Notes: generated by a model from the letters alone, not told the origin. A stretch of DNA of 64,000 nt from Paenibacillus_S sp043945595 (GCF_043945595.1 NZ_JBIFNP010000001.1:4898001-4962000), one strand, 5' to 3'. Counted from the stretch's first letter, positions 1 through 10,454 are shown. Translations and numbers: made by a program.

Positions 1-254
1 TCGGGAGTATAGCTGATTGCGCTGACCGGCTCCGCCGTTTGAAGAATGCGTGTTCCTTGCCCGTTCTTACTATTAATGCTGAATACCTGGTACGTATCCG
101 CTGCCAGCAAATCTCCCGTCTCGTCTATCGCTGTCACCGCATCTTCATCGATCGGCGTCAAACGCGGGGGCTCCGGCGGCTGCAGCCACAAATAAAGGAC
201 AGCTCCCAGGCATGCGATAGCTAACAGCGCCGCGCCCCATTTTTTCACAGCCAT
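1..254 (-). CDS. N-terminal part of a membrane-anchored extracytoplasmic protein (runs off window)
   Basis: Reading leftwards from the ATG at 252-254, the frame is open to the window edge (about 84 residues). It begins with a short Lys-containing N-terminus and one hydrophobic helix (residues about 6-24), followed by a Pro-rich hinge (PPEPPRLTP), the pattern of a signal anchor or uncleaved signal peptide. A GGAGGGG ribosome site lies just upstream. The visible part after the hinge has short beta-like segments such as AIDETGDLLA and QVFSINSKNG, suggestive of a beta-propeller, but this is inference. No family can be assigned from the fragment. Confidence 0.6.
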   Translation of the reverse strand, partial: MAVKKWGAALLAIACLGAVLYLWLQPPEPPRLTPIDEDAVTAIDETGDLLAADTYQVFSINSKNGQGTRILQTAEPVSAISYTP

Positions 255-401
255 CCTTCCCCTCCGCCCTAATTACTACTCATGATAATGGATTCCCTCA
301 GGTTATGAAAGAGTTTCTTTTCGTCCATACTAAAAATTACAACACTCATCCGATATGCCAATAAGCTACCCTAAAGGATGGCAGTAAAGGAGCGGCATAC
401 C

Positions 402-2202
402 ATGCAACCAACGGACAAAAAAGAACACGTGCGCCCCTTCAACGAGGATGTTCAGCTGCATTTTGACCGCGAATGGTTCGAGAATTTGCACCAGCGAGCC
501 CAGCGGGGCGGCCCTTGGGATGATTCGGACCCTGTACCAGCTGGCATATGAAGCCGAGCAGGCCAGCCTCATTTCGGACTTCGACGAGCTCCAATCTTTG
601 ATGCATATTCAGAACTTGACTCCGATGCCTCATCAGATTGAAACGGCGAAGAAGGTATTGACCGAAATGCGGGGCAGAGCCATTCTCGCCGACGAGGTCG
701 GGCTTGGGAAAACAATTGAAGCCGGGCTTATTCTCAAAGAATATATCATTCGGGGCCTCATCAAAAAGGTACTCATCCTGGTGCCCGCCTCCCTCGTGCT
801 TCAATGGGTGCGCGAGCTTAATCAAAAGTTCGGCATTCCCGCCGTCGCGCAAAAAAAAGAATACATGTGGGCGCAGTGCGATATTATCGTCGCCTCGATG
901 GACACCGCCAAGCGGGATCCGCACCGGGATATTGTGCTCGGCATGGAATACGATATGCTCATCGTGGACGAGGCCCATAAGCTCAAAAATAAAAAAACGA
1001 CCAATTATCAATTCATTAACGAGCTCCGCAAAAAATATTGTCTGCTGCTCACCGCCACCCCGGTGCAGAACGATCTGAAGGAGCTGTATAACCTGATTAC
1101 ACTGCTGAAGCCGGGACAATTGGGCGGTCAAGGAAGCTTTCAAGCCAATTTCGTAGCGGATAAGCGCATACCGAAAAATGAAGAACAGCTGCAGCAGGAG
1201 CTGTCCAAGGTAATGATCCGCAACCGGCGCAGCGACGGCAACGTCAATTTCACCAAGCGCATCGTGCGCAATATCCCTCTCACTCTGTCGCCTGAAGAGC
1301 AAGCGCTTTACGATGGCGTGACGAATTTCGTCAAGGGACGCTTCGAGGAAGCCGGCGGCGATATCAGCAGCGTGCTGTCGCTTGTTACGCTTCAGCGGGA
1401 GGTATGCAGCAGCCGGGATGCCGTCTTCATCACGCTGGTCAATATGTTCAAGAAAACGGCCGAGGACTCTCCGGTTCGCCCGAAAATCTGGGAGCTGGTT
1501 GAGCTGATCCGGAGCATTAAGGCCAATACGAAGGCGGAGAAAGTAATGGAGATCGTCCAGGATGTTCAGGATAAGGTGATTATCTTTACCGAATACCGGG
1601 CCTCTCAGGAATATTTACTGCAGTATTTGAAGGATCACAAAATTACCGCTGTCCCCTATCGCGGAGGGATGAACCGCGGCAAAAAGGACTGGATGATGGA
1701 TCTGTTCCGCAACCGAGCGCAGGTGCTTGTCGCAACGGAAGCCGGCGGCGAGGGCATCAACCTGCAGTTCTGCCACCATATGATCAACTTCGACCTGCCG
1801 TGGAACCCGATGCGCGTAGAGCAGCGGATCGGCCGCGTCCACCGTTTGGGCCAGCAGGATGATGTGAAGATTTATAATTTATCGACACGCGGAACGATCG
1901 AGGAATATATTTTGTCGCTGCTGCATGAAAAAATCAATATGTTCGAGCTTGTCATCGGAGAGCTGGATACGATCCTGGAGCGGTTTGAGAAGACAAATTC
2001 GCTGGAAACCCATCTGGCCAAAATGATCCTCTCCTCCGGCAGCGAGGAAGAAATCCGACGGCAGATGGACGAGCTCGGACGCTCGTTCTCGACCATTCGC
2101 ACGGAAGTGGAACGCGATTCGCAGCAGGAAGCCGCTTATACGGCGAACTTATTGAATTCGATAGGACAGCCCATCGCGGGTGAAGCGGAGGCGACACCAT
2201 GA
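402..2202 (+). CDS. yqhH: SNF2-family DEAD/DEAH helicase (YqhH-like), frameshifted near the start
   Basis: Swi2/Snf2 superfamily-2 ATPase, about 599 residues once one base is removed. Visible motifs are ADEVGLGKTIEAG (Walker A), IVDEAHKLKN (Walker B), TATPVQNDL (motif III), ATEAGGEGINLQ (motif V) and QRIGRVHRLGQ (motif VI). The ATG at 402 follows AAAGGAG and reads MQPTDKKEHVR..GGPWDD; an extra C at 526 then breaks the frame. Removing it gives PWDDWTLYQLAYEAEQ and joins the long frame. The stop overlaps the start of yqhG by ATGA, matching the yqhH-yqhG pairing of Bacillus subtilis. It probably remodels DNA-protein or RNA complexes; the substrate is unknown. Confidence 0.88.
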
Positions 2203-3266
2203 AGACAGCCCAAATTCAGGACTTCGTCATGCGTTATTTGGAAGCGGAGCAGTGCGAAATATTGGAAAAGCATCCGGATTACGTCACGGTCAAGCTGTCC
2301 CCCTCCGCCGACAGGGAGCTGACCTTCCGCCCCTATTATTGGAGCTTCGTCGAACGCACCGGCGTCCAGCCGGAGACGATGACGTGCACCTTCGTCTTTA
2401 ATCCTGAGGCGGCTAAAGCACCGCAGGCCGTCCAGCCGGGTCCGGCCGTGCAGCCTGGCCCTGCCGCTTCACCGGTCCAGGCTCCGGCGAAGCCGGCTGC
2501 AGCTGCTTCCGCTTCGCCTGGAGGCAGCGCTCCCGCACCTGCCGGCGCGCCCCCTGCGGCTCCAGGAGCGCCGGGGGCGCCTCAGCCTCCCCAGGACAGC
2601 ATCCTGGGGCGGTATTTCGGCTTCGTGCCGACACAGGTCACGGCACGCGTGCCGAAGGACGAAGTCACCTTCGGCAGCCGGCGGCTGGAGCAAATCTTCG
2701 GCGCGGTGCGCAATAAGGGCCGCTTCGTTCATTTGTTCGAGGAAGTGAAGGTCGAGCCGCGCAGCAAAACATTCGCGACGCAAGCCTGCGAAAGCTGGCT
2801 GCAGGTCAATTTCAAGGTCGAGCTGGCCTGCGATATGAAGCGCAGCGAAATTCATTCGCTCGGCATTCACCTTGGCACCGGGCAAATCGTCGAACGGTTT
2901 CAGGACTTGCTCAAGGGCCGCAATTTGACCCCTGTCCTTCCCGCTCATGTCTACATGGTGCCGGATAAATTTACGCTTCCGCGCGCCGTTATCTATTTGG
3001 AGCAGTATATGGAGCAAAAGCTCGGTTCCTACGATCATTCCTGGGCCAAGGAAGCCAGACTGCGCCTTGAGGATGAGCTGGACCGCATCAAAGGCTATTA
3101 CGAGCCTTTGATCCAGGCTGCTGAGCCGGAGCAGAAGGCGGAGATCGAGAACCAGTACAGCAACCGGCGGCAGGAGATCGATTGGCAGTACCGCCCCCGC
3201 ATCCAAATATCCGTCATCAATTGCGGGCTGTTCCATCTGCTGACGGGAAATCCGGGCATGAACTGA
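2199..3266 (+). CDS. yqhG: YqhG family protein with Pro/Ala-rich linker
   Basis: A 355-residue protein translationally coupled to the SNF2 helicase by a 4-nt overlap. The N-terminal 70 residues and the C-terminal 210 residues look like YqhG, a conserved Bacillales protein of unknown function that always follows the helicase. Between them (about residues 70-130) is a low-complexity Pro/Ala/Gly linker, which makes this copy longer than the B. subtilis protein as I remember it. The C-terminal part contains a charged helical stretch (ARLRLEDELDRIKGYY). Its co-occurrence suggests it is a partner or adaptor of the helicase. The family call rests on context and overall pattern. Confidence 0.75.
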   Translation: MKTAQIQDFVMRYLEAEQCEILEKHPDYVTVKLSPSADRELTFRPYYWSFVERTGVQPETMTCTFVFNPEAAKAPQAVQPGPAVQPGPAASPVQAPAKPAAAASASPGGSAPAPAGAPPAAPGAPGAPQPPQDSILGRYFGFVPTQVTARVPKDEVTFGSRRLEQIFGAVRNKGRFVHLFEEVKVEPRSKTFATQACESWLQVNFKVELACDMKRSEIHSLGIHLGTGQIVERFQDLLKGRNLTPVLPAHVYMVPDKFTLPRAVIYLEQYMEQKLGSYDHSWAKEARLRLEDELDRIKGYYEPLIQAAEPEQKAEIENQYSNRRQEIDWQYRPRIQISVINCGLFHLLTGNPGMN

Positions 3267-3409
3267 CGGGTTCCGCTAAATGCCTCCAAAAATAGAAGCT
3301 GGAATTTTTTTCAAGGCTTACAGGTTCTAACAAACTTTTCAATGCATATTTTGTACAATAAGGGCATAGCAACACCAAGCCCGATTTCCCAAAGCAAGCA
3401 GGTGATTGA

Positions 3410-4352
3410 ATGAAAAAATCGGTGTTATGGCTCTCTGCGCTTCTTCTCTGGACAAGCCTGCTGATTGCAAGCCCATTATCCACAGAGGCAGTCCAGGAGC
3501 ACCCGTCCGAGCCTTTATCGGTTCTTAAGCTCAAGCCCGATCCCGTAGACCGGACGAAAACAATGAACACGCCTACTTTTGCAGATGCCGTCAACCAATG
3601 GATTAAAAGCATTGCCAAGGAAAAAGGCTATGAAGCCTGGGGCTCCGCCACCTGGACCAGCGCTCCCCTCGGTCCTGGAACGCACGGCTGGATCGTGCTG
3701 CTGCAGTCCGGCGGCCGCGAGGTCGGCTACCTGGTCATCCATGCCGCTGACCCGAATCTTCCGAATGCCTATCAATTGTCCGAATACGGCAGCGGCAGCT
3801 CTCCGTTATTCAGCTTGAACACCCTGTACCGCAGTCTGGTACAGCTGGAACTTATCGATTCTTCCTATGAAGCCGAACGCTGGTATGCCGACCCGCTGCA
3901 TGCGGTTTGGATCGTTACCGCAGGCGAACGCACACATTTTCTCGATGCATCGACCGGCGAAGTGCTACCGCTGACCTCCAGGGACCAGCTCCCCGAAGCA
4001 AGCCAGCCAGGCGGCGCCGAATTCATAAACTCTGCCTTCGCTTCACCCGAGCATACCATTACCGCAAATCGGCAGCTCGACGGATTCGATCCGTATGACG
4101 ACATGTCCTGGCTGCAGAAGACTCCGCTGACGCCAACGGCCTTTACCGGCCTGCAGGCACTGCTGGACGCCGCTTCACCGGCGAAGCTCACCTTCATCGC
4201 CGAGCTGTATGGAGGGCAGGTCAATATGCCTTTTGCCGTAACGGGTTACCAGCAGTGGTCGCAATGACGAGGTGTATATGCAGCTGGAACGCGAAGGACG
4301 CCGCGCCATTCCCGCCCGCTATGCGGCTGCCGCAGGCCGTCTGTTCCCCTAG
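3410..4352 (+). CDS. Secreted protein of unknown function, frameshifted near the C-terminus
   Basis: Starts MKKSVLWLSALLLWTS with a clear Sec signal peptide (cleavage likely after STEA, about residue 27). The mature part is a globular protein of about 285 residues with no motif I recognise. The undisturbed frame ends at 4267 in TGYQQWSQ, but dropping one base around 4257-4260 continues the protein as RNDEVYMQLEREGRRAIP and ends at TAG 4350-4352 (about 313 residues). The continuation is charged and protein-like, so a one-base insertion is the simpler reading. It stands alone between yqhG and a terminator. Confidence 0.6.
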
Positions 4353-4465
4353 TAGCGGGGAAACGCAGCAGTTACCGCCGGGCTTTGCTTTACCGGCAAA
4401 TCCGGTTAACGATGCCGTACGTATTAACGGCACATTCCTTTAGGTTATTCTCCTCCTCACATATA

Positions 4466-4517
4466 GAAAAGCTTCCCATCCCGTGTCCGCACAGGGGAGA
4501 AGCTTTTCATTTTTTTT
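4466..4517 (+). terminator. Rho-independent terminator after the secreted protein gene
   Basis: GAAAAGCTTC pairs with GAAGCTTTTC (4499-4508), followed by a T-rich tail. It sits at the 3' end of both the secreted-protein gene (plus) and yqzE (minus), but the T tract favours the plus strand. Confidence 0.75.
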
Positions 4518-4698
4518 GCGCAGACTCTGCAGCCACATGGAGATAGCCAGCGGCACCATCCCGAACCACCGGTACTGCCAGTGTTCCCGGACCTTCCCGT
4601 TGGCTCGCTTTCACCTGCCTTCGTACTTCCTTGGGCGTTTCCATATATTTAACGAACTGCTCCGTCATATATTTGATCAATTCATCACCTTTAGCCAA
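4507..4698 (-). CDS. yqzE: YqzE family protein, frameshifted
   Basis: TTG start at 4698 gives MAKGDELIKYMTEQFVKYM, the typical N-terminus of YqzE, a small (about 60 residue) Bacillales protein of unknown function often found near competence genes. After ETPKEVRRQVKASQRE the observed frame becomes unrelated, while the alternative frame reads WQYRWFGMVPLAISMWLQ, the expected WFG..PL hydrophobic tail. One base inserted in the 4586-4598 stretch (CCCGGACCTTCCC on the plus strand) explains this. The tail ends in an A8 run, where one more A would restore RKKK-stop. The observed ORF is therefore probably not the true protein. Confidence 0.7.
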   Translation of the reverse strand: MAKGDELIKYMTEQFVKYMETPKEVRRQVKASQREGPGTLAVPVVRDGAAGYLHVAAESAQKK

Positions 4699-4921
4699 TA
4701 AACCGACACCCCCATGCCTCCATTCTTACCATTTGGAACGGGGGTCAAACGTGTTTAAGCTATAAGATTCTCATTCGATTCTCAATTAAATCCTTAAGCG
4801 CCTTCCTGTTGTCCTCCACATAATTTGCACATGAACACAGTGCTCTCGGATAAGTGAAGGCAAGCTTCGAAGCCTCCTCCGGTTACTCGTGGAGTCTATC
4901 CTTCCAAGCGGCAAACCACGC

Positions 4922-4958
4922 AAAAAAACACCCGCTCCATACGTGCGATGGAGGGGTG
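4922..4958 (-). terminator. Terminator of argS
   Basis: On the minus strand CACCCCTCCAT pairs with ATGGAGCGGGTG and is followed by seven T. It lies just beyond the argS stop codon. Confidence 0.8.
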
Positions 4959-4972
4959 CCGGTTTGATTCAG

Positions 4973-6691
4973 TTACATTTTCTCCGGAGCTTCCAGTCCG
5001 ATCAGCGCCAGACCGTTCTTCAACGTAATCTGGAAGCACTTAACGACGGACAGTCTGGCTTGCCGGACCGCGAGGTCGTCTACCAGAATCGGGCATTCGT
5101 GGTAGAAGTAATTGAAGCTTTGAGCCATGTCAACCAGATGGCGGCTGATGATCGAAGGCTCCAGCTTGTGCATCGCCTGTTCTACCCGCTCCTTGAACAG
5201 ATACAACTGCTTCAGCAACCCTTGGGTAGGCGCGTCCTGCAGCTGGTTCAAGTCCAGCGTATCCGGCGCCGCGTCGAACTCGATCGACTCGCTGCCGTTT
5301 GCTCTGCGCAGCAGGCTGCAGGCGCGGGCATGGGAATATTGAACGTAGGGGCCCGTTTCCCCTTCAAAGTTCAGCGCATCGTCCCAGGAGAAGACGATAT
5401 CCTTGATCCGGTTGTTGCTCAAATCGTTGAAAATAATCGCGCCGACGCCGACCTGGCGGGCAACCTCGTCTTTATTTTCAAGATTCGGATTTTTCTCGGC
5501 GATAATTTCGTGAATTTTGGCGATGGACTGCGTCAGCAGCTCCTCCAGACGCACGACGTTGCCTTTACGCGTCGAAAGCTTGGCCCCTTCAAGGCTGACC
5601 TTACCGAAAGGCACATGGACCAATTGATCCGCCCAGTCATAGCCCATCAGCTCAATAACTTTGAACCATTGTTTAAAGTGAAGGCTTTGCCCCGCATCGG
5701 TCACATAAACGCACTTGTCGAAATCGTACGTGTTCTTGCGGTAGATAGCGGCCGTCACATCACGGGTATGATAGAGCGTGCCCCCATCCTTCTTGATCAT
5801 CAGCGCCGGCGGCATGTTATATTCGTCAAGACGAACGAGCAGTGCTCCGCCGTCTTCCTCCAGCAGCTTCTTCTGCTTCAGCTCGTCGACGACAGCGGCC
5901 ATTTTATCGTTATAAAAGCTTTCGCCGGCATAGGAATCGAAATGAACGCCGAGCAGGTCGTAAATCTTCTGGAATTCCTTCAAGCTGATCTCAACGAACC
6001 ATTTCCACAGCGTGGTCGCTTCTTCGTCCCCCTGCTCCAGCTTGACAAACCAGGCGCGGGCTTCATCCTCGAGCTCCGGCTTCACATCCGCTTCATCGTG
6101 AAACTTCACGTACAGGCGCTGTAGCTCATCGATGCCTTCCGCTTCCACGGCCGCCTTCTCGCCCCACAGCTTGTAAGCGACAATCAGCTTGCCGAACTGG
6201 GTTCCCCAGTCGCCCAGGTGATTGACTCCAACGGAGTTGTAGCCTAGAAATTCATAAATCTTGTAAATCGCATTTCCGATCATCGTCGTCCGCAGGTGGC
6301 CGATATGAAACGCCTTCGCGATATTAGGCGAAGAGAAATCGAGCACAATATTGCGTCCTTGGCCGATATTTTGCGAGCCGTAGCGGTCCTTGCGCTCCAG
6401 CACCTCTCCGATGACGCCGGATGCAAAATACACCGGATCCAAATAAACGTTGAAATAGCCGGATACCGCTTCCACTCTTTGAACCGCCGGATGTCCGCTC
6501 CACTGCTTCTGCAGCTCCTCGGCAATCGCTTGAGGGGCTTTGCGCAGCTGTTTGCTCAGCTTGAAGCACGGCAGGGACAGATCCCCCATCTGCGGGTTGG
6601 GCGGATACTCGATCAGCTCAGCGATGCCTTCCTCCGTAATGCCCTCCAGTTGTCCCGCTAATTGGGACGCGAGCATGCTTTTATAATTCAT
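4973..6691 (-). CDS. argS: Arginyl-tRNA synthetase
   Basis: Class I aminoacyl-tRNA synthetase charging tRNA-Arg in the cytosol. About 572 residues, normal for the family. An N-terminal additional domain (residues 1-100) precedes the signature FSSPNIAKAFHIGHLR with its HIGH motif; the KMSKS-equivalent is LSTRKGNVV; the C-terminal all-helical DALR anticodon-binding domain ends in LEAPEKM. The ATG at 6689-6691 (MNYKSMLASQ) is chosen because GGAAAGGGG precedes it and the upstream in-frame extension is poor. The gene is monocistronic, with its own terminator and a hairpin-containing leader. Confidence 0.97.
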   Translation of the reverse strand: MNYKSMLASQLAGQLEGITEEGIAELIEYPPNPQMGDLSLPCFKLSKQLRKAPQAIAEELQKQWSGHPAVQRVEAVSGYFNVYLDPVYFASGVIGEVLERKDRYGSQNIGQGRNIVLDFSSPNIAKAFHIGHLRTTMIGNAIYKIYEFLGYNSVGVNHLGDWGTQFGKLIVAYKLWGEKAAVEAEGIDELQRLYVKFHDEADVKPELEDEARAWFVKLEQGDEEATTLWKWFVEISLKEFQKIYDLLGVHFDSYAGESFYNDKMAAVVDELKQKKLLEEDGGALLVRLDEYNMPPALMIKKDGGTLYHTRDVTAAIYRKNTYDFDKCVYVTDAGQSLHFKQWFKVIELMGYDWADQLVHVPFGKVSLEGAKLSTRKGNVVRLEELLTQSIAKIHEIIAEKNPNLENKDEVARQVGVGAIIFNDLSNNRIKDIVFSWDDALNFEGETGPYVQYSHARACSLLRRANGSESIEFDAAPDTLDLNQLQDAPTQGLLKQLYLFKERVEQAMHKLEPSIISRHLVDMAQSFNYFYHECPILVDDLAVRQARLSVVKCFQITLKNGLALIGLEAPEKM

Positions 6692-6752
6692 CTTCCATAA
6701 CCCCTTTCCAAATTCAACACCGATACCGTTATCGTTCTCTCTATGCAATAAA

Positions 6753-6770
6753 GCACCCCAGTCGGGGTGC
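6753..6770 (-). promoter_or_regulatory. Hairpin in the argS leader
   Basis: A perfect 7-bp stem GCACCCC/GGGGTGC with a 4-nt loop lies about 60 nt upstream of argS and is followed on the transcribed strand by TTTATT. It resembles a weak attenuator. I do not see the T-box consensus (AGGGTGGNACCGCG) or other T-box parts, so it is only a candidate regulatory hairpin. Confidence 0.35.
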
Positions 6771-7004
6771 CGCCAGATTTGAATCCAAGGTTGCCATCAT
6801 TTGCATAAGTAACATTATATCGGGCAACAAAAATGGAGTCAAGGCTGGAATCCTTCTCCCGGGCCGGCAAATGGCTGGAGTTGTAACGGGTTTGTTACCC
6901 CTCGGTACAGGAGTGTTGCTATAATGGTAAGGATGATGTCCAATCGGCAGGTAAACCGGCCCGGCAGCCGGTCAAGTCATAGTTTGAAAGCAGGGATTCC
7001 CATC

Positions 7005-8327
7005 ATGTACAGCAAGCTGCATTTACCTATTATAGGGTGCCTCGCTCTGCTGCTGCTTTGCAGCGGCTGCAGCTTCAGCAAGGACCCGCAGTCTTATATG
7101 CGCACCCCCAGGCTGCCCGAGAACCAGGCCAGCCTCGTGCAGATGATCCAGCAGGCTTTGCCTGCTGGCGCCTCCTTAATTCGTCCCCAGGTATCGCGGG
7201 ACCTGGGTTCTATTTATATGAAGGACCTGGATGGCGACGGGATGCCGGAAGCTGTCGCCTTCTACCAAACCTCGGACAAGGAGGCCCGGATTCACGGCAT
7301 GCTGTGGCAGCGAAGCGGAGACGTATGGAATCAGGCCAGCGACTTTCAGGGGGAAGGCTACGAGCTGGCGACGCTGCTGTTCGAGGATGTCACCGGCGAC
7401 GGCAAGCTGGACATTATTGCCGGCTATTCCAGCGGTGCCCGGCTGAACAAAGGCCTGGTCATCTACCGGTATGACCGGCCAAAGCTGGAATCCGTTTATG
7501 AAGCCCCGTACGCTGAAATGGCCATCGACGATTTGAACCAGGACGGCGTTAAAGATATCACGCTCGTATCGCTGGACCGCGGTACCGCCTCGCAGGCCGT
7601 GACCCTGCAGTTCGATAAAACGTTCAAGCCCCTGGGCTCTGTGCCTCTGGATCCGAGCATTAACGGATACGAATCGCTGCAAGCCGGGTGGATCGCCGAA
7701 GGCAAAAGGGGCCTTATCCTCGACTATGCGGTCGGTGCTCACTCCTCTTCGACGCAGGTGCTGCTCTTTCAGCAAGGGGAGCTGGCAAAGGCGTTGTCCG
7801 ACAGGAACATCCCGTTCAAGCCGCGGTCGGCCTTCTCCGGCGACTTGAACCACGACGGCATCATGGAGATCGGCATCGATTACGTACCTAAGGGCTCGGA
7901 GGATGAGCCGCATGTCAGCATGCCGTACATTACCGCCTATTATCGCTGGAACGGCACGGACGGACTAGACCCTCACCCGTTATACGAACGGTACATCGAT
8001 TACGGAAACAGCTTTTATTTCGACATTCCGGCGGAATGGAAGGATCAGTTCAAGGTGGAACGGTTTACGGAGGACAGCCAGCCCGGGCTGCGGTTTATCT
8101 CCCAGACGACGGGACAGACCTTGATCGAATGGAAAAATGCACCCGCCCCTTCCGAACCAGGCGAGGCTCTGCCTGAAGATTGGAAGGAAATGGGCCGGAC
8201 CGCCAAAACAGTAACCCTCGTTCACATTACGGCGGATAACCATGTCTCTGCCGGATGGTTTCACCCGATGTCAGAGCTTGAGAAACAGGAGGAACCTCAT
8301 GAGCAAAGTACTCATATTGGAGGATGA
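7005..8327 (+). CDS. FG-GAP/VCBS-like repeat lipoprotein
   Basis: ATG 7005 starts MYSKLHLPIIGCLALLLLC with lipobox CSGC, so the product (about 440 residues) should be an exported lipoprotein; the 27 codons upstream in frame have no such signal and are left out. The mature part carries Ca-binding-type loops DLDGDGMPEAV, DVTGDGKLDII, DLNQDGVKDIT and DLNHDGIMEIG, typical of FG-GAP/VCBS beta-propeller blades. The 3' end overlaps the response regulator gene by 29 nt and carries its ribosome site, so the three genes 7005-10454 form an operon. It may act as an extracytoplasmic partner of the kinase (inference). Confidence 0.8.
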   Translation: MYSKLHLPIIGCLALLLLCSGCSFSKDPQSYMRTPRLPENQASLVQMIQQALPAGASLIRPQVSRDLGSIYMKDLDGDGMPEAVAFYQTSDKEARIHGMLWQRSGDVWNQASDFQGEGYELATLLFEDVTGDGKLDIIAGYSSGARLNKGLVIYRYDRPKLESVYEAPYAEMAIDDLNQDGVKDITLVSLDRGTASQAVTLQFDKTFKPLGSVPLDPSINGYESLQAGWIAEGKRGLILDYAVGAHSSSTQVLLFQQGELAKALSDRNIPFKPRSAFSGDLNHDGIMEIGIDYVPKGSEDEPHVSMPYITAYYRWNGTDGLDPHPLYERYIDYGNSFYFDIPAEWKDQFKVERFTEDSQPGLRFISQTTGQTLIEWKNAPAPSEPGEALPEDWKEMGRTAKTVTLVHITADNHVSAGWFHPMSELEKQEEPHEQSTHIGG

Positions 8328-9007
8328 AGAGTCCATCCGGAGCTTTATTGTTATCAATCTTAAGCGGGAAGGGTTTCAGGTCATTGAGGCGGCCACCGGC
8401 GAGGAAGCGCTTGAACGCTTTCGGGAGCATCCGGATGTAGCGGTCGCTCTGCTCGACGTCATGGTGCCCCGCGCCGGACGGATTCGAGGTCTGCCGTCTC
8501 ATTCGGGAGCAGAGCGAGCGGACCGGCATCATTTTTCTGACCGCCAAGGTGCAGGAGAAGGATAAAATATTCGGCTTATCGCTGGGCGCCGACGATTACA
8601 TCAGCAAGCCGTTCAGCCCCGGAGAGCTGATGGCTCGCGTCCATTCCCTGCTGCGCCGCGTCCAGCTTCAAATGCCTTCACGCGAGCCCGGACAAGGCTC
8701 CCGATGCCGCTCCGGACCGTTCGAGCTGCACCCGGGACTGCGCACCTTTACGAAGCACGGCCAGTCGGTCGATGTGACGCCGACGGAGCTGGCTCTGCTT
8801 CAATTATTTCTGAATCATCGAAACATGCCGCTGAGCCGCGACAAGCTGCTGGATGAAGTGTGGGGCGTAGATTATGTCGGCGATCCCAAAATTGTCGATG
8901 TCAACATCCGCCGGCTCCGCCAGAAAATCGAGGAGGATCCTTCCAAACCCGCCTACCTTGAAACGGTATGGGGCTACGGCTACAAATGGAAGGATCAAGA
9001 GATATGA
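8299..9007 (+). CDS. OmpR-family response regulator, frameshifted in the receiver domain
   Basis: ATG 8299 follows AGGAGG and gives MSKVLILEDEESIRS, the start of a receiver domain with acidic pocket ED and phosphoacceptor Asp in ALLDVM. An extra base near 8467-8476 (CCCCGCGCC) breaks the frame; removing one C or G restores PDGFEVCRLIREQS and leads into FLTAKVQEKDKIFGLSLGADDYISKPF. The C-terminal winged helix reads VTPTELALLQLF and VNIRRLRQKIEED, ending VWGYGYKWK. Corrected length is 235 residues, normal for OmpR/PhoB regulators. The stop overlaps the kinase start (ATGA). Confidence 0.9.
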
Positions 9008-10454
9008 AGCATCGCAGAAAAGGCATTCGAAGGCTCGTTGTCTCCCACTACGTGCTCGTCGTCCTGCTTACCTTGATATTGGTAGAGAGCGCCTTTATTT
9101 ATGCGGTCAGAGTCTATTACTACAACAGCATTTCAAGCCATCTCAGCAACCATGCCGAAGTGTCCGCGTCGTTTTATAACAAATTTCATACGAATTTGAA
9201 TGTGCTTCAGCTGGAAAGCCAGCTGCCCGATATCGTGGAATCGTTCGCGCACGGCAATGCGGAGCTGCAGGTGCTGAACCTGGAGGGGACGATACTGACC
9301 AGCACAAGCGGCTTTGCCGTCCGGGAGCAGGTTCATACCAAGGATGTAAAATTTGCCGCGCAGGGGGAAACCGGACGCTGGATCGGCAGAAACCCAGGCA
9401 CCGGAGAGCCGGTTATGGCCGTCTCGACCCCGCTTCAATGGAACGGGCAAATCATAGCCGTGCTGCGGTATACCACTTCGCTGGAGGAAGTCGGACCGGG
9501 TGATCCGCACGCTGTCCGGCATCGCTCTGCTGATCGGCTTAATCATTCTGGCGACCGTCTCGTTGATCAGTCTGGCGCTGGCCAATTCGATTGTAAAGCC
9601 TATCAACCAGATCACGGCGGCTTCCGCGCTGATGGCTAAGGGAAGATTCGACACCCGTGTGGACGAAAGCTTCCGCTACGAGCTCGGCGAATTGGCCCAG
9701 ACCTTGAACTTTATGGCCCAGGAAATCGTCAAGAGCGACCGGCTCAAAAGCGATTTTATCTCCTCCATCTCCCACGAGCTGCGCACCCCTCTCACCAGCA
9801 TTAAAGGCTGGAGCGAGACGATCATGCATGGCAATATGGAGGACACCGAGGAAACTGTGCTTGGCTTGCGGGTCATTTCCAAGGAAACGGACCGGCTGGT
9901 CGGTCTGGTGGAGGAGCTGCTCGATTTCTCCCGCCTGGAGCAAAAGCAGCTGGCGCTGGAGCTTGCTCCCGTGCATCTCCCTCAGCTGCTGAATGAGGTG
10001 GTGCTGCAGCTGGCCTCCAAAGCCCGCGGCAAGCAGATTTCCTTCCGCCTGGACAACCGCGCCGGAGCAGCGGTCTGTTCGCTGCCTGGCGACGAAAACC
10101 GGCTCAAGCAGGTATTCCTGAACATCGCCGACAACGCCATCAAATTTGCCGGCAGGGAAACCCGGATACAGATTGTAATTGACGAGGAGCCCGGCGCTTG
10201 TCTCGTGACCGTGACGGATCAAGGAACCGGGCATTCCCGACGAGCATATCAAACGGGTGACGGAGCGGTTTTATCAAGTCAATCCCGAGGGAGAAGGCAC
10301 AGGACTCGGACTCGCCATTTGCCGCGAGCTCATAGAGCTGCACGGCGGATCGCTTGTCATTGACAGCACGCCGGACGCAGGCACATCGGTCACCGTCCGT
10401 CTCCCTCTTCCCGCTGCAGCACCTTCGGAGCTTGCCGCTCCGGACAAAGCTTAA
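9004..10454 (+). CDS. Sensor histidine kinase (HAMP-HisKA-HATPase), two frameshifts
   Basis: Partner of the adjacent response regulator. Corrected length is 482 residues: TM1 (about residues 14-36), extracytoplasmic domain of about 125 residues, TM2 (GIALLIGLIILATVSLISL), HAMP, H-box SSISHELRTPLTS, N-box NIADNAIKFA, G-boxes DQGTGIP and GTGLGLAI. Two one-base insertions split it. The first, TCGGACC at 9491-9497, is repaired to EEVDRVIRTLSG; the second, a G in CCGGGC at 10228-10232, is repaired to GTGIPDEHIKRVTERFYQ. Without them all domains lie in one frame, so the gene is probably functional. Confidence 0.9.

Noticed and set aside
439..1302. 287-codon minus-strand ORF
   Set aside because: Antisense to the SNF2 helicase, no ribosome site, composition of a shadow frame.
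4889..6124. 411-codon plus-strand ORF
   Set aside because: Antisense to argS; no family pattern.
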